From: Ornithinibacillus bavariensis
GTDB taxonomy: Bacteria > Bacillota > Bacilli > Bacillales > Amphibacillaceae
Length of the DNA: 64,000 bases
NCBI RefSeq assembly: GCF_050433565.1
Contig: NZ_JBNPWZ010000003.1
Coordinates: 124,001 to 188,000, forward strand
Direction: 5' to 3'
Shown here: piece after piece, positions 25,588 through 34,224 of the stretch
Position numbering within the stretch: the stretch's first letter is position 1
Layout of the letters: every line of letters begins with the position of its first letter
Translations under genes and position numbers: made by a program
Notes under the pieces: model-generated
Told to the model about the DNA's origin: nothing
Database searches by the model: none
Seen by the model: the letters and a program-made list of their open reading frames with translations, nothing else

Positions 25588-26874
25588 TTATTTTAAGGTA
25601 GAAAAAGCTTTTCTCGCTGCTTTTATTGTTTTATCAATATCTTCTTCTGTATGTGCAGTTGATAAGAATAATCCCTCGAATTGTGACGGTGGTAAGAATA
25701 CGCCCTCTTCCGCCATTGTTCGGTAGTATTTCTTGAAGTACTCCAAATTCGATTTTGATGCTGTTTCAAAGTTGACTACTGGCTCCTCAGCAAAGAAGAT
25801 GCCAACCATTGATCCCGCACGATTAATTTGAAGTGGTATTTCATAATCTTCTGCTGCTTGTTTATAGCCTTCAACAAGTTGATCTACTCGTTTATTAATA
25901 TTTGAGTAGGACTCTTTCGTTAAAGCATGTAGTGTTTCATAGCCTGCTGTCATCGCTAATGGATTACCAGATAATGTACCTGCCTGATAGATTGGGCCTG
26001 CTGGTGCAACTTGTTGCATAATTTCCCGTTTGCCACCATAAGCTCCAACTGGTAATCCCCCTCCAATTACTTTTCCTAAACAGGTCAAGTCTGGTGTTAT
26101 GCCAAAATAACCCTGTGCACAATTATAGTCAACACGGAAACCAGTCATCACCTCGTCAAAAATAAGTAATGACCCATATTCTTCCGTAATCTTTCTTAAA
26201 AAGCTTAAGAAGTCATTTGTTGGTGGAACAACACCCATATTTCCACATACAGGTTCGGCTATAACAGCAGCAATGTTTTCACCATATCGTTCAAATGCTG
26301 CACGGACACCATCCTGGTCGTTATATGCTACAGTAATAGTATTTTGAGCAATTGATTTTGGTACACCAGGACTATCTGGTAGGCCTAATGTCGCGACTCC
26401 CGATCCCGCTTTAATTAATAATGAGTCACCATGACCATGGTAGCTTCCTTCAAATTTCAAGATAATATCTCTACCAGTATATCCTCGTGCAAGTCTTAGT
26501 GCACTCATCGTTGCCTCTGTACCAGAGTTAACCATCCTCACAACCTCTATAGATGGTACACGCTCAATTACTAGTTTAGCAAGTTTATTTTCCAAAAGCG
26601 TAGGTGCTCCGAAGCTAGTCCCATTCGCTATCACTTCATGAAGCCCTTGAACAACTCTTTCATCCGCATGACCCAAAATTAATGGTCCCCAGCTTAACAC
26701 ATAATCAATGTACTCATTACCATCGATATCCTTTATTTTAGAACCTTTTCCACTTTCCATAAAAATCGGATCCATACCGACTGACTTAAATGCACGTACA
26801 GGTGAATTCACCCCTCCAGGCATTAAATCTACTGCTTCTTTGTAAGCATCAATTGATCGATCATAACGATTCAC
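25588..26874 (-). CDS. hemL: glutamate-1-semialdehyde 2,1-aminomutase
   Basis: HemL converts glutamate-1-semialdehyde to 5-aminolevulinate with pyridoxal phosphate. GTG at 26874 follows GAGGTGA, giving 428 aa, the family length; the upstream frame lies inside hemB. GGVNSPVRAF near the start, FDEVMTGFRV, and the PLP-lysine in CLGKVIGGGLPVGAYGG are present. It is the last gene of hemAXCDBL. Confidence 0.96.
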   Translation of the reverse strand: MNRYDRSIDAYKEAVDLMPGGVNSPVRAFKSVGMDPIFMESGKGSKIKDIDGNEYIDYVLSWGPLILGHADERVVQGLHEVIANGTSFGAPTLLENKLAKLVIERVPSIEVVRMVNSGTEATMSALRLARGYTGRDIILKFEGSYHGHGDSLLIKAGSGVATLGLPDSPGVPKSIAQNTITVAYNDQDGVRAAFERYGENIAAVIAEPVCGNMGVVPPTNDFLSFLRKITEEYGSLLIFDEVMTGFRVDYNCAQGYFGITPDLTCLGKVIGGGLPVGAYGGKREIMQQVAPAGPIYQAGTLSGNPLAMTAGYETLHALTKESYSNINKRVDQLVEGYKQAAEDYEIPLQINRAGSMVGIFFAEEPVVNFETASKSNLEYFKKYYRTMAEEGVFLPPSQFEGLFLSTAHTEEDIDKTIKAARKAFSTLK

Positions 26875-26890
26875 ACCAGTCACCTCACCA

Positions 26891-27877
26891 TTAATTAGTT
26901 TCTTTAAGCCAAGCTGCTGCATCCTTTGCAAAATATGTGATGATTAAATCTGCTCCAGCACGTTTCATTGAGGTTAGCATTTCTAACACTAATTCTTTCT
27001 CATTAATCCATCCATTTTGTGCTGCTGCTTTTACCATCGAATACTCTCCACTTACATTGTATCCAACCACTGGAAGATTGAAGTTATTACGAACGTCACG
27101 TACAATGTCAAGGTATGAAAGTGTAGGCTTGACTATAAGAAAATCTGCGCCCTCTTCGACATCTGATTCAGCCTCTCTTAGTGCCTCAAGACGATTTGCT
27201 GGATCCATTTGATATGACCTACGATCCCCAAATTGTGGAGTACTATCGGCTGCATCACGGAATGGACCATAGAATGCTGATGCGTATTTTACTGCATATG
27301 ACATAATTGGAATATTCGTAAAACCAGCTTCATCCAACGCCTGTCTGATTACCTTTACAAAACCATCCATCATGTTTGAAGGAGCAATAATATCTGCACC
27401 TGCTTTTGCCTGGGAAACAGCGGTTTTTGCTAATAATTCAAGTGATTCATCATTATCAACATCATGATTATGAATGACACCACAGTGACCATGTGATGTG
27501 TACTCACATAGACAAGTATCTGCAACTATAAGTAGCTCAGGATATTCGCGTTTAATAAGTCTCGTTGCCTCTTGTACAATTCCTGTTTCGATATAAGCGC
27601 CTGTTCCAACCTCATCCTTTTCATTTGGAACACCAAAGAGAATGACAGATTTAATCCCAAGTTCATAGACTTCTTTAACTTCATTAGAAAGTAAATCAAG
27701 AGAAACTTGAAATACTCCTGGCATAGAAGGTACTTCTTTCTTAACATTACTTCCTTCTACTACAAACATTGGATAGATAAAATCATCTACTCGTAAATGA
27801 TTTTCTCTTACCATATCTCGCATAGCCTTTGATGAACGTAGACGGCGATGACGTTTAAAATCAGTAACATATTCCAT
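26891..27877 (-). CDS. hemB: delta-aminolevulinic acid dehydratase (porphobilinogen synthase)
   Basis: HemB condenses two 5-aminolevulinate molecules to porphobilinogen. The 328-aa protein has the zinc-binding cysteines in DTCLCEYTSHGHCG (about residues 119-132) and the two active-site lysines in MSYAVKYASAFYGPF and DFLIVKPTLSY. It lies 15 bases after hemD. Confidence 0.97.
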   Translation of the reverse strand: MEYVTDFKRHRRLRSSKAMRDMVRENHLRVDDFIYPMFVVEGSNVKKEVPSMPGVFQVSLDLLSNEVKEVYELGIKSVILFGVPNEKDEVGTGAYIETGIVQEATRLIKREYPELLIVADTCLCEYTSHGHCGVIHNHDVDNDESLELLAKTAVSQAKAGADIIAPSNMMDGFVKVIRQALDEAGFTNIPIMSYAVKYASAFYGPFRDAADSTPQFGDRRSYQMDPANRLEALREAESDVEEGADFLIVKPTLSYLDIVRDVRNNFNLPVVGYNVSGEYSMVKAAAQNGWINEKELVLEMLTSMKRAGADLIITYFAKDAAAWLKETN

Positions 27878-27892
27878 AAAACTTCAGTCCTC

Positions 27893-28651
27893 TCATTTCG
27901 TTGTCTCACACATAGCCTGTACCATTCCTTCAATCGTGTACATGCTTGGTGAAATAGTATTTGTTATTCCCAGTTCCTTTGATTTATCTTCTGTTGTCTT
28001 ACCGATACAAACGAAAACAGGGTTAGTTTGTAACCGCAAGACTCCATCTTGATACATCATGAAAGCCTCCACAGAGGAAGGGCTCGTAAAAGTAATATAG
28101 TCAAAATTCTTTGTACGTAATAGCCTTTTCAGCGTCACTTTTGCATCATCATTAAAGGTATTTTCATAAACAATAATTACTTCATATGGTATTCCTGCTT
28201 CCTTAAGACCAAGTGCAATAATATCTCTCGCACGGCTTCCTTGAACTAATAAAACCTTACCATTTACCTTATATTTTGCTAGAAATTCTTGAACTAAATT
28301 TTCTCCATCGTAAATTTCTGGTACAAGTTCAGCATGGTAACCATATTGTTTTAAGGCTTCCTCTGTCTTATGACCTACAACTGCAATATGAAGATTCGGT
28401 AGTTCCAAGTTACATTGTGAAAGAAGTTTAAAAAAACAATGAACACCATTAGAGCTCGTGAAAAATATCCATTCAAACCTGCTTAAATTCTGAATAAAGC
28501 TTTTGTTTTCATTGGTAATTTTACAAGAGATTTTAAGTAATGGTACTTCAAAAACTGCCCCACCGGACTCCTCTAGCATTTTAGTAAGTTTTCCGGCCTG
28601 TAACGCTTCTCTTGTATTTAATATTTTTTTACCGGAAAGTGGGAGTTGCAT
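27893..28651 (-). CDS. hemD: uroporphyrinogen-III synthase
   Basis: HemD cyclises and inverts ring D of hydroxymethylbilane to give uroporphyrinogen III. The 252-aa protein is divergent, as the family always is, but has the two-lobed HemD pattern: WIFFTSSNGVHCFF (about 85-98), LLVQGSRARD and FDYITFTSPSSVEAFM. Start and stop codons of hemC and hemD overlap, supporting the call. Confidence 0.92.
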   Translation of the reverse strand: MQLPLSGKKILNTREALQAGKLTKMLEESGGAVFEVPLLKISCKITNENKSFIQNLSRFEWIFFTSSNGVHCFFKLLSQCNLELPNLHIAVVGHKTEEALKQYGYHAELVPEIYDGENLVQEFLAKYKVNGKVLLVQGSRARDIIALGLKEAGIPYEVIIVYENTFNDDAKVTLKRLLRTKNFDYITFTSPSSVEAFMMYQDGVLRLQTNPVFVCIGKTTEDKSKELGITNTISPSMYTIEGMVQAMCETTK

Positions 28652-29580
28652 TACTTATCTAGCTCCTCTTTTACTTGCTCAATAATTTCTTTTGCACCTT
28701 GACCGAGAAGTTTTTCAGCGGCATCTTTTCCTACTTGTACAGGATCTGTACCTCGAACAATCTCTTTTAAAATCGTTTTCCCATCAGGTGTACCAACTAA
28801 TGCAGTTAAAATAACTTCATCGTCTTCTAATTGTGCAAATCCACCTATAGGAATCTGACAGCCACCTTCAAGCAAGTTCAAATACGTTCTCTCAGCAGTA
28901 ACCGTTTTCGTTGTATAAGCATCATTAATCTTAGCTAAAATGTTGTGAAGCTCTTGATCATCTTCGCGGCATTCAATTGCCAAAGCACCCTGCCCTACAG
29001 CAGGGACACAGACATCGATATCAAGATATTCAGTAATCAAGTCCTCACTAAGACCTACACGTTTAAGCCCAGAAACAGCTAATATGATTGCATCATAATC
29101 CTCTTCCTGCAATTTTCGTATTCTTGTCTCAATATTTCCCCTAATCCACTTAATTTGGATATCAGGCCTTTCTGCTAATAGCTGTGCAGCACGGCGAAGA
29201 CTACTTGTTCCAACGATAGCTCCATGTGGTAAATCCTTAAAATTAATATTGTTTTTGGAAATTAGAGCATCACGGTGATCCTCTCTGATAGGAATAGCAG
29301 AGATAGCTAAGCCATCCGGTAGAACTGCTGGCATATCCTTCATACTATGGACAGCAAAGTCGATTTCCTTATCATATAGAGCTTGTTCAATTTCTTTTAC
29401 AAACAAACCCTTCCCTCCGACTTTTGATAGCGTCACATCCAGTATGCGGTCACCCTTGGTAACAATTTTTTTTACTTCAAAATCATTTTCAACTCCAGCT
29501 TTTTTTAGTTCATTGATTACCCAATTTGTTTGTGTAAGAGCTAGGTTACTCTGTCTCGATCCAACTATGATTTTTCGCAT
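28651..29580 (-). CDS. hemC: porphobilinogen deaminase (hydroxymethylbilane synthase)
   Basis: HemC joins four porphobilinogens. ATG at 29580 with GGGAGGA seven bases upstream gives 309 aa beginning MRKIIVGSRQSNLALTQT, the usual N-terminus. The cysteine that carries the dipyrromethane cofactor is in LEGGCQIPIGG (about residue 241), and HSMKDMPA is conserved. It follows hemX closely. Confidence 0.96.
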   Translation of the reverse strand: MRKIIVGSRQSNLALTQTNWVINELKKAGVENDFEVKKIVTKGDRILDVTLSKVGGKGLFVKEIEQALYDKEIDFAVHSMKDMPAVLPDGLAISAIPIREDHRDALISKNNINFKDLPHGAIVGTSSLRRAAQLLAERPDIQIKWIRGNIETRIRKLQEEDYDAIILAVSGLKRVGLSEDLITEYLDIDVCVPAVGQGALAIECREDDQELHNILAKINDAYTTKTVTAERTYLNLLEGGCQIPIGGFAQLEDDEVILTALVGTPDGKTILKEIVRGTDPVQVGKDAAEKLLGQGAKEIIEQVKEELDK

Positions 29581-29600
29581 GTCGTATTCCTCCCACTGGT

Positions 29601-30422
29601 TCATAATAGATGAAAGCTTGAATAATGACTAAAGATAAAGAAATTCAAAAGCAGAAATAAAAAGGCCCATGTGTTATAGGTAGCCAAAGCTTTTCCCGAA
29701 TAACGCTTCACAGTTCGTAAGCATAAATAACTAATATAAACAGATAGTACCACTAAAGATCCTATTGTCTTTAAATCATACCAATAGAATGTAGCATTTT
29801 CCGTATATGCCCATACAAAACCTAAAATAATACCAATAAGTAAAGTTGGAACACCTATCGTTATCGTACGGAAGGTCATTAGCTCCAATCGTTCCAAATC
29901 ACCAAGTCTCCAAATCCATTTTATAGCTTTTTTCTCTTTTAAGAAATAATATTGGACCATGTACATAATAGATAAGAGAAAAGCAATAGTAAAAAATCCA
30001 TATGAAATAATTGCTAAGGAAATATGCGCAATTAATATTTCATTCACCAATTGGATTCCACTTGTTACCATATTGGTTTGCGCTATATGTGAGATATGCA
30101 TAAGTAAGATTAAAAAACTAAATAGATTAATAAAAAATACGATAAACGATATTTTAAACAGCCAGTTCATTAATATAGAAAATGTCACTAATATCCATGC
30201 ATAGAAAAAGAAACTATCTGTCAAAGTGGCAATAGGAAAACGCCCTTCTGTTAGAACCCGATGAAACAAAAAAAAGGTTTGCAAGAGCCAAACCATACAA
30301 AGTAACCAGAAGGCTAATGTATTAGCCCTCCGGTTTTGCTGTACAAAATCAATGAAATAACCTATCAAACTCAATACATATAGAGATACTATTCCTTCAT
30401 AAAGCCATCGTAAATCGACCAT
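29601..30422 (-). CDS. hemX: HemX, membrane protein affecting HemA levels
   Basis: HemX is a CcsA/cytochrome-assembly-like integral membrane protein that lowers glutamyl-tRNA reductase amounts in B. subtilis. The 273-aa protein has about eight hydrophobic helices and histidines in likely membrane positions (LMHISHIAQ, IAHISLAIISYGFF). It lies between hemA and hemC as in B. subtilis. Confidence 0.92.
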   Translation of the reverse strand: MVDLRWLYEGIVSLYVLSLIGYFIDFVQQNRRANTLAFWLLCMVWLLQTFFLFHRVLTEGRFPIATLTDSFFFYAWILVTFSILMNWLFKISFIVFFINLFSFLILLMHISHIAQTNMVTSGIQLVNEILIAHISLAIISYGFFTIAFLLSIMYMVQYYFLKEKKAIKWIWRLGDLERLELMTFRTITIGVPTLLIGIILGFVWAYTENATFYWYDLKTIGSLVVLSVYISYLCLRTVKRYSGKALATYNTWAFLFLLLNFFIFSHYSSFHLL

Positions 30423-30445
30423 ATGGATAGTTTCCTTTACCTTTA

Positions 30446-31816
30446 CTAAATGAATTCACCTTTAAGCTTATCTGCTCTTGGGAATTCCTTTTGCAGTATT
30501 CTTATGAATCCTTCACTTTTTTCTGCTTGTTTTTCAAATTCTTTCTTTACTTCATTTTCAATACCGAAAATATCCACAAAAAGTTGTAATGCTTCAGCGG
30601 CTTTGTCTGTACCGGCTAATTCTTTCGCCTGGGTAATAGGCTCTTTTAACATTTGATTAATAATACTTTTCGTATGCTTACTTAGAACCTTTTTCTCCCG
30701 TTCTGTTAGATCAGGCATTTTTCTCTCTATACTCTTCATGGTTTCAGCTTGAATTGCTAAAGCTTTTTGTCTTAAAGCAGAAATTACTGGTACAACACCT
30801 AATGTGCGTAGCCACTCTTTGAATAGCATTATTTCCTTCTCTATTTCGATTTCGATTTGTTCAGCGGCCTTTTTACGTGCTTCTAAATTTTCATCTACAA
30901 TATGTTGTAAATCATCGATATCATATAAAAAGACGTTTTCTAATTTAGCTATTTCTGGATCCAGATCTCTAGGTACTGCAATATCCACTAAGAATAGTGG
31001 TTTGCCTTTTCGTGACTTTTGGACTTTTTCAACCATTTCCTTTGTTAATACAAAGCTATTTGAACCGGTTGAGCTTATCAGTATATCTGCATCCTTTAAA
31101 CAATTCGCTAAATTTTCCATTTGTTCTGCAGTTGCTTGAAACTGTGCTGCTAATGCCTTTGCTTTCTCCAGTGTTCGGTTAACCACGGTAATTTTCGTAG
31201 CACCAGAGCCCTGTAAGTTTTTAACTGCAAGTTCACCCATCTTACCAGCACCTAATATGACAACATGCTTATTGGATAAAGAACCAAAAATTTTCTTAGA
31301 GAGTTCTACAGCTGCATAACTTACAGATACAGCATTTTCTCCAATACTTGTCTCATGTTGTGCTCTTTTTGCAAACGTAATGGCTTGCTTAAATAGTTCA
31401 TTAAAAATAGTTCCTGTTGCTTGGACTTCTTGTGATGTTAGGAATGCTTGTTTTACTTGACCTAATATTTGTGTTTCCCCAAGAACCATAGAGTCAATTC
31501 CAGAAGAGACCTTAAATAAATGCTCTAAAGCCCCATCATCCTCACTAATTCGTAAAAACGAAGTAAATTCGTCCTTATCGATTTGAAACCAATCAGCCAG
31601 GAATTGTTTTATATAGTAACGCCCTGTATGTGCCTGATCAACTACCGCATAAATTTCAGTACGGTTACAGGTAGAAACGATAACATTTTCTAATATGCTT
31701 TTTTGTTTTTTTAGAGCTAACATGGCATCCTGAAGAGAGCTTTCAGCAAATGTAAGCTTTTCTCTGATTTCTACAGGAGCTGTCTTATAATTTAAACCTA
31801 CTTTTAAAATGTGCAC
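30446..31816 (-). CDS. hemA: glutamyl-tRNA reductase
   Basis: HemA reduces glutamyl-tRNA to glutamate-1-semialdehyde, the committed step of C5 heme synthesis. The 456-aa protein has the catalytic Cys in VSTCNRTEIYA (about residue 50), SGIDSMVLGETQILGQVK, the NADPH-binding VILGAGKMGELA (about 184-195) and the C-terminal dimerisation helices. It is the first gene of the heme operon. Confidence 0.97.
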   Translation of the reverse strand: MHILKVGLNYKTAPVEIREKLTFAESSLQDAMLALKKQKSILENVIVSTCNRTEIYAVVDQAHTGRYYIKQFLADWFQIDKDEFTSFLRISEDDGALEHLFKVSSGIDSMVLGETQILGQVKQAFLTSQEVQATGTIFNELFKQAITFAKRAQHETSIGENAVSVSYAAVELSKKIFGSLSNKHVVILGAGKMGELAVKNLQGSGATKITVVNRTLEKAKALAAQFQATAEQMENLANCLKDADILISSTGSNSFVLTKEMVEKVQKSRKGKPLFLVDIAVPRDLDPEIAKLENVFLYDIDDLQHIVDENLEARKKAAEQIEIEIEKEIMLFKEWLRTLGVVPVISALRQKALAIQAETMKSIERKMPDLTEREKKVLSKHTKSIINQMLKEPITQAKELAGTDKAAEALQLFVDIFGIENEVKKEFEKQAEKSEGFIRILQKEFPRADKLKGEFI

Positions 31817-31883
31817 TTTTTTCTCTCCTCCATAATAAGAGGTTCAAATTGTCGCATTGAACTTATTTTTTCATACATTTTTT

Positions 31884-31894
31884 ATTATATCATA
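31884..31894 (-). promoter_or_regulatory. extended -10 promoter of hemAXCDBL
   Basis: TATGATATAAT on the minus strand is an extended -10 (TG-N-TATAAT); the -35 region is weak. Initiation would fall about 60 bases before hemA. Confidence 0.5.
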
Positions 31895-32057
31895 GGAATT
31901 AAGTCATAAATTCTTGCTTTGTGAACAGTTTTTGAAACTATATGTGCTATGATAAAAACACGATAATATTAAACTCAGATGTACTCTAACACATCAAAAG
32001 TTCATAAGCAAGGAATCAACATTATAGTCACCTAGTATGAGAAAGCGAGGTAATTCC

Positions 32058-32537
32058 ATGAAAAAGAAAAATACATTCACAGCTTATGTAGTTATTGGAA
32101 TAGGACTATTTTTCTTATTTAAGCAATTAAAGCTACCAATCTTCACAGACTTTTACTCGTGGCCTACTTTATTAATTATTATTGGCATTGCATTCTTAAT
32201 CTATAGCTTCCAGGTTAAGGACTTTAATCAGCTATTTCCAGGTACATTGATCCTAGGTCTTGGCATCCATTTTCACGGTATGGAGCACTATACCTTCTGG
32301 ATTGATCACTGGGCAATGTACCCACTAATTGTAGGAATAGCTTTTCTAGTACGTTATTTGAAAACAAAAGAAGGATTAATACCAGGACTAATACTTATCA
32401 TACTTTCTTGCGTATTCATCTTTTCCATTCGAATCCCACATGAGCTTAACTGGATAAATGATGTATTTAATTTTATTAATATGTATTGGCCACTTGTCTT
32501 AATCGTAATTGGGGTTTATTTGTTAAAAAAGAAATGA
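32058..32537 (+). CDS. membrane protein with LiaI/LiaF-type N-terminal helices
   Basis: ATG at 32058 lies six bases after GAGGT. The 159-aa protein is nearly all hydrophobic, with about six helices in three similar pairs: YVVIGIGLFFLFKQL, FLVRYLKTKEGLIPGLILI and PLVLIVIGVYLLKKK. The repeated pairs ending in a basic residue resemble the transmembrane domain of LiaI/LiaF-type envelope-stress proteins. The function is unknown. Confidence 0.65.
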   Translation: MKKKNTFTAYVVIGIGLFFLFKQLKLPIFTDFYSWPTLLIIIGIAFLIYSFQVKDFNQLFPGTLILGLGIHFHGMEHYTFWIDHWAMYPLIVGIAFLVRYLKTKEGLIPGLILIILSCVFIFSIRIPHELNWINDVFNFINMYWPLVLIVIGVYLLKKK

Positions 32538-32542
32538 GAAGA

Positions 32543-32588
32543 TAGAGACTCCTTATCCTAAATATAGAAGAGAGTCTCTATTTTCATT
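32543..32588 (+). terminator. Rho-independent terminator
   Basis: TAGAGACTC (32543-32551) pairs with GAGTCTCTA (32572-32580), followed by TTTTCATTTTC on the plus strand, right after the membrane protein gene. Confidence 0.75.
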
Positions 32589-32589
32589 T

Positions 32590-32957
32590 TCTAAGTTCTC
32601 CCTTTTTGGTATTAAATGGTATTAATTAGCCTAGTATTCAGTTATTTAGGGATAATGCTTCGTACATAGTAACGACAACGCATTTCACAAGCTAATGTGC
32701 TACCATGGATGTGACAATATTTATTATTTCCTCCAACGACTATTTTATTGTGAATTAATAGTTCTCCGCTCTATTTGGGTAAATTGCAGAGGGTTTCTAG
32801 GGTAAATAGCATCGAGTCGAGGTTTTTGGTCTGTAATCCTTTTACAGCACCACTCCATTTGCGCTACTCATAGTACTGTTTTGGAAATTACTCGATATAT
32901 GATAGGATTTTGACTTCAAGATTAGGTTAATTTCTAAATAATGAGGGGCAATATAAG
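32590..32957. other. gene-free stretch
   Basis: No SD-supported frame, RNA gene or clear repeat is visible here; the 51-bp array begins immediately to the right. Confidence 0.5.
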
Positions 32958-33416
32958 TTTGGTTACCGTATCTTACTTTTCCACGGTTATTTGGGAGCCA
33001 AAACGAGGTTTGGTTACCGTTTTTTGATTCTCCCGAGAGATTTGGTAAGCAATACTGGCTTTGGTTACCGTTTTTTACTGTTCATCGGAGATTTGGTAAG
33101 CAATACAGACTTTGGTTACCATTTTTTACTGTTCATCGGAGATTTGGGAGCCAATACAAGCTTTGGTTACCGTCTTTTGCTTTTCCTCGAAGATTTGGTA
33201 AGCAATACAGACTTTGATGACCGTTTTTTGCTTTTCCTCGAAGATTTGGTAAGCAATACTGGTTTTAGTTACCGTTTTTTACTGTTCATCGGAGATTTGG
33301 GAGCCAAAACGAGGTTTGATGACCCTTTTTTGATTCTCCTCGGAGATTTGGTAAGCAATACTGGCTTTGATGACCGTTTTTTGCTCTACCTCGGAAATTT
33401 GGGAAGCTATATATGC
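32958..33416 (+). repeat. 51-bp tandem repeat array, nine copies
   Basis: Units beginning TTTGGTTACCG or TTTGATGACCG start at 32958, 33009, 33060, 33111, 33162, 33213, 33264, 33315 and 33366, exactly 51 bases apart, with a decayed tenth copy from 33417. Recurrent words are GATTTGGTAAGCAATAC and TTCATCGGAG. Since 51 is a multiple of three, a plus frame stays open through all copies (17-residue unit containing FGYRFLLFIGDL), but it has no ATG or SD and begins after TAA at 32928. I treat it as non-coding repeat DNA with low certainty. Confidence 0.85.
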
Positions 33417-33598
33417 CTCAGTTACTGGTCTTTATTTATTTCTGAAGTATAAAGCAATATTGGTTTTGAGCAACTATTAAATATTGCTCAAAGTAGTAGT
33501 TCTAATATGACTCTTACTGCTGCTCTTTGGTGTTTTTCATAATAGACTAGTATTTGGGGACATCCTCAAGTCAGTGTATTGTTAACCAAAGACAGACA
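33417..33598. other. gene-free stretch with one inverted repeat
   Basis: TTTTGAGCAA and TTGCTCAAA (about 33464-33493) can pair around an AT-rich loop. No gene is visible. Confidence 0.4.
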
Positions 33599-33633
33599 CA
33601 AAAAAAAGACCAAATCATTATTTGATCTGGTCT
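33599..33633 (-). terminator. Rho-independent terminator after engB
   Basis: AGACCAAATCA (33607-33617) pairs with TTTGATCTGGTCT (33621-33633) with one mismatch; the minus-strand tail is an eight-T run. It ends the lon-engB unit. Confidence 0.85.
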
Positions 33634-33642
33634 CCGTGTGAC

Positions 33643-34224
33643 TTATAAAAAATTGTTTAATATTCCCCAAGCTTCATCTTTACCTTCACCAGTTTCTGAT
33701 GAGAATGGTAAAATGATGTCACCTCTTTCTAGTTGTAATGTATTAATGGTTCTTTTTAGATGCTGGGCACGTTTTCCTTTTGGAATTTTATCTAACTTTG
33801 TTGCCACGACAATGACTGGTAATTCGTAGTATTTTAGGAACTCATACATCTGAATATCATCTTTCGTTGGCTCATGCCTGATGTCCGTTATGAGTAAGAC
33901 AGCCTTTAATGTTTCACGAGTTTGGAAATATTCTTCCATCATCTTGCCCCATTTTTCACGCTCTGTCTTAGACACTTTCGCGTAGCCGTAGCCCGGAACA
34001 TCCACGAAATAAAATGCATCATTAATACGATAGAAATTGAGTGTTTGTGTTTTACCAGGTTTTGATGATGTCCTTGCAAGGCTTTTACGGGCAATTAACT
34101 TATTGATAAATGATGATTTTCCCACATTGGACCTGCCTGCTAAAGCAATCTCTGGTAATTGATCATTGGGATATTGTTTTTTACTTACAGCACTAATTAC
34201 GATCTCCGCGTTTGTTACTTTCAT
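33643..34224 (-). CDS. engB: ribosome biogenesis GTPase EngB (YsxC)
   Basis: EngB/YsxC is an essential GTPase for late 50S assembly. The 193-aa protein has GRSNVGKSS (G1, about residues 30-38), DVPGYGYAK (G3) and ATKLDKIPKGKR (G4). It overlaps the end of lon by 32 bases, with GGAG just before ATG, the same lon-ysxC order as B. subtilis. Confidence 0.96.
   Translation of the reverse strand: MKVTNAEIVISAVSKKQYPNDQLPEIALAGRSNVGKSSFINKLIARKSLARTSSKPGKTQTLNFYRINDAFYFVDVPGYGYAKVSKTEREKWGKMMEEYFQTRETLKAVLLITDIRHEPTKDDIQMYEFLKYYELPVIVVATKLDKIPKGKRAQHLKRTINTLQLERGDIILPFSSETGEGKDEAWGILNNFL

Noticed and set aside
32958..33416. CRISPR array
   Set aside because: Units are directly contiguous with no unique spacers, and no cas genes are nearby.
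32991..33452. 153-codon frame over the 51-bp repeats as a real protein
   Set aside because: No SD or ATG; it begins mid-array at a TTG and is open because the period is a multiple of three. Kept as a repeat with coding left open.
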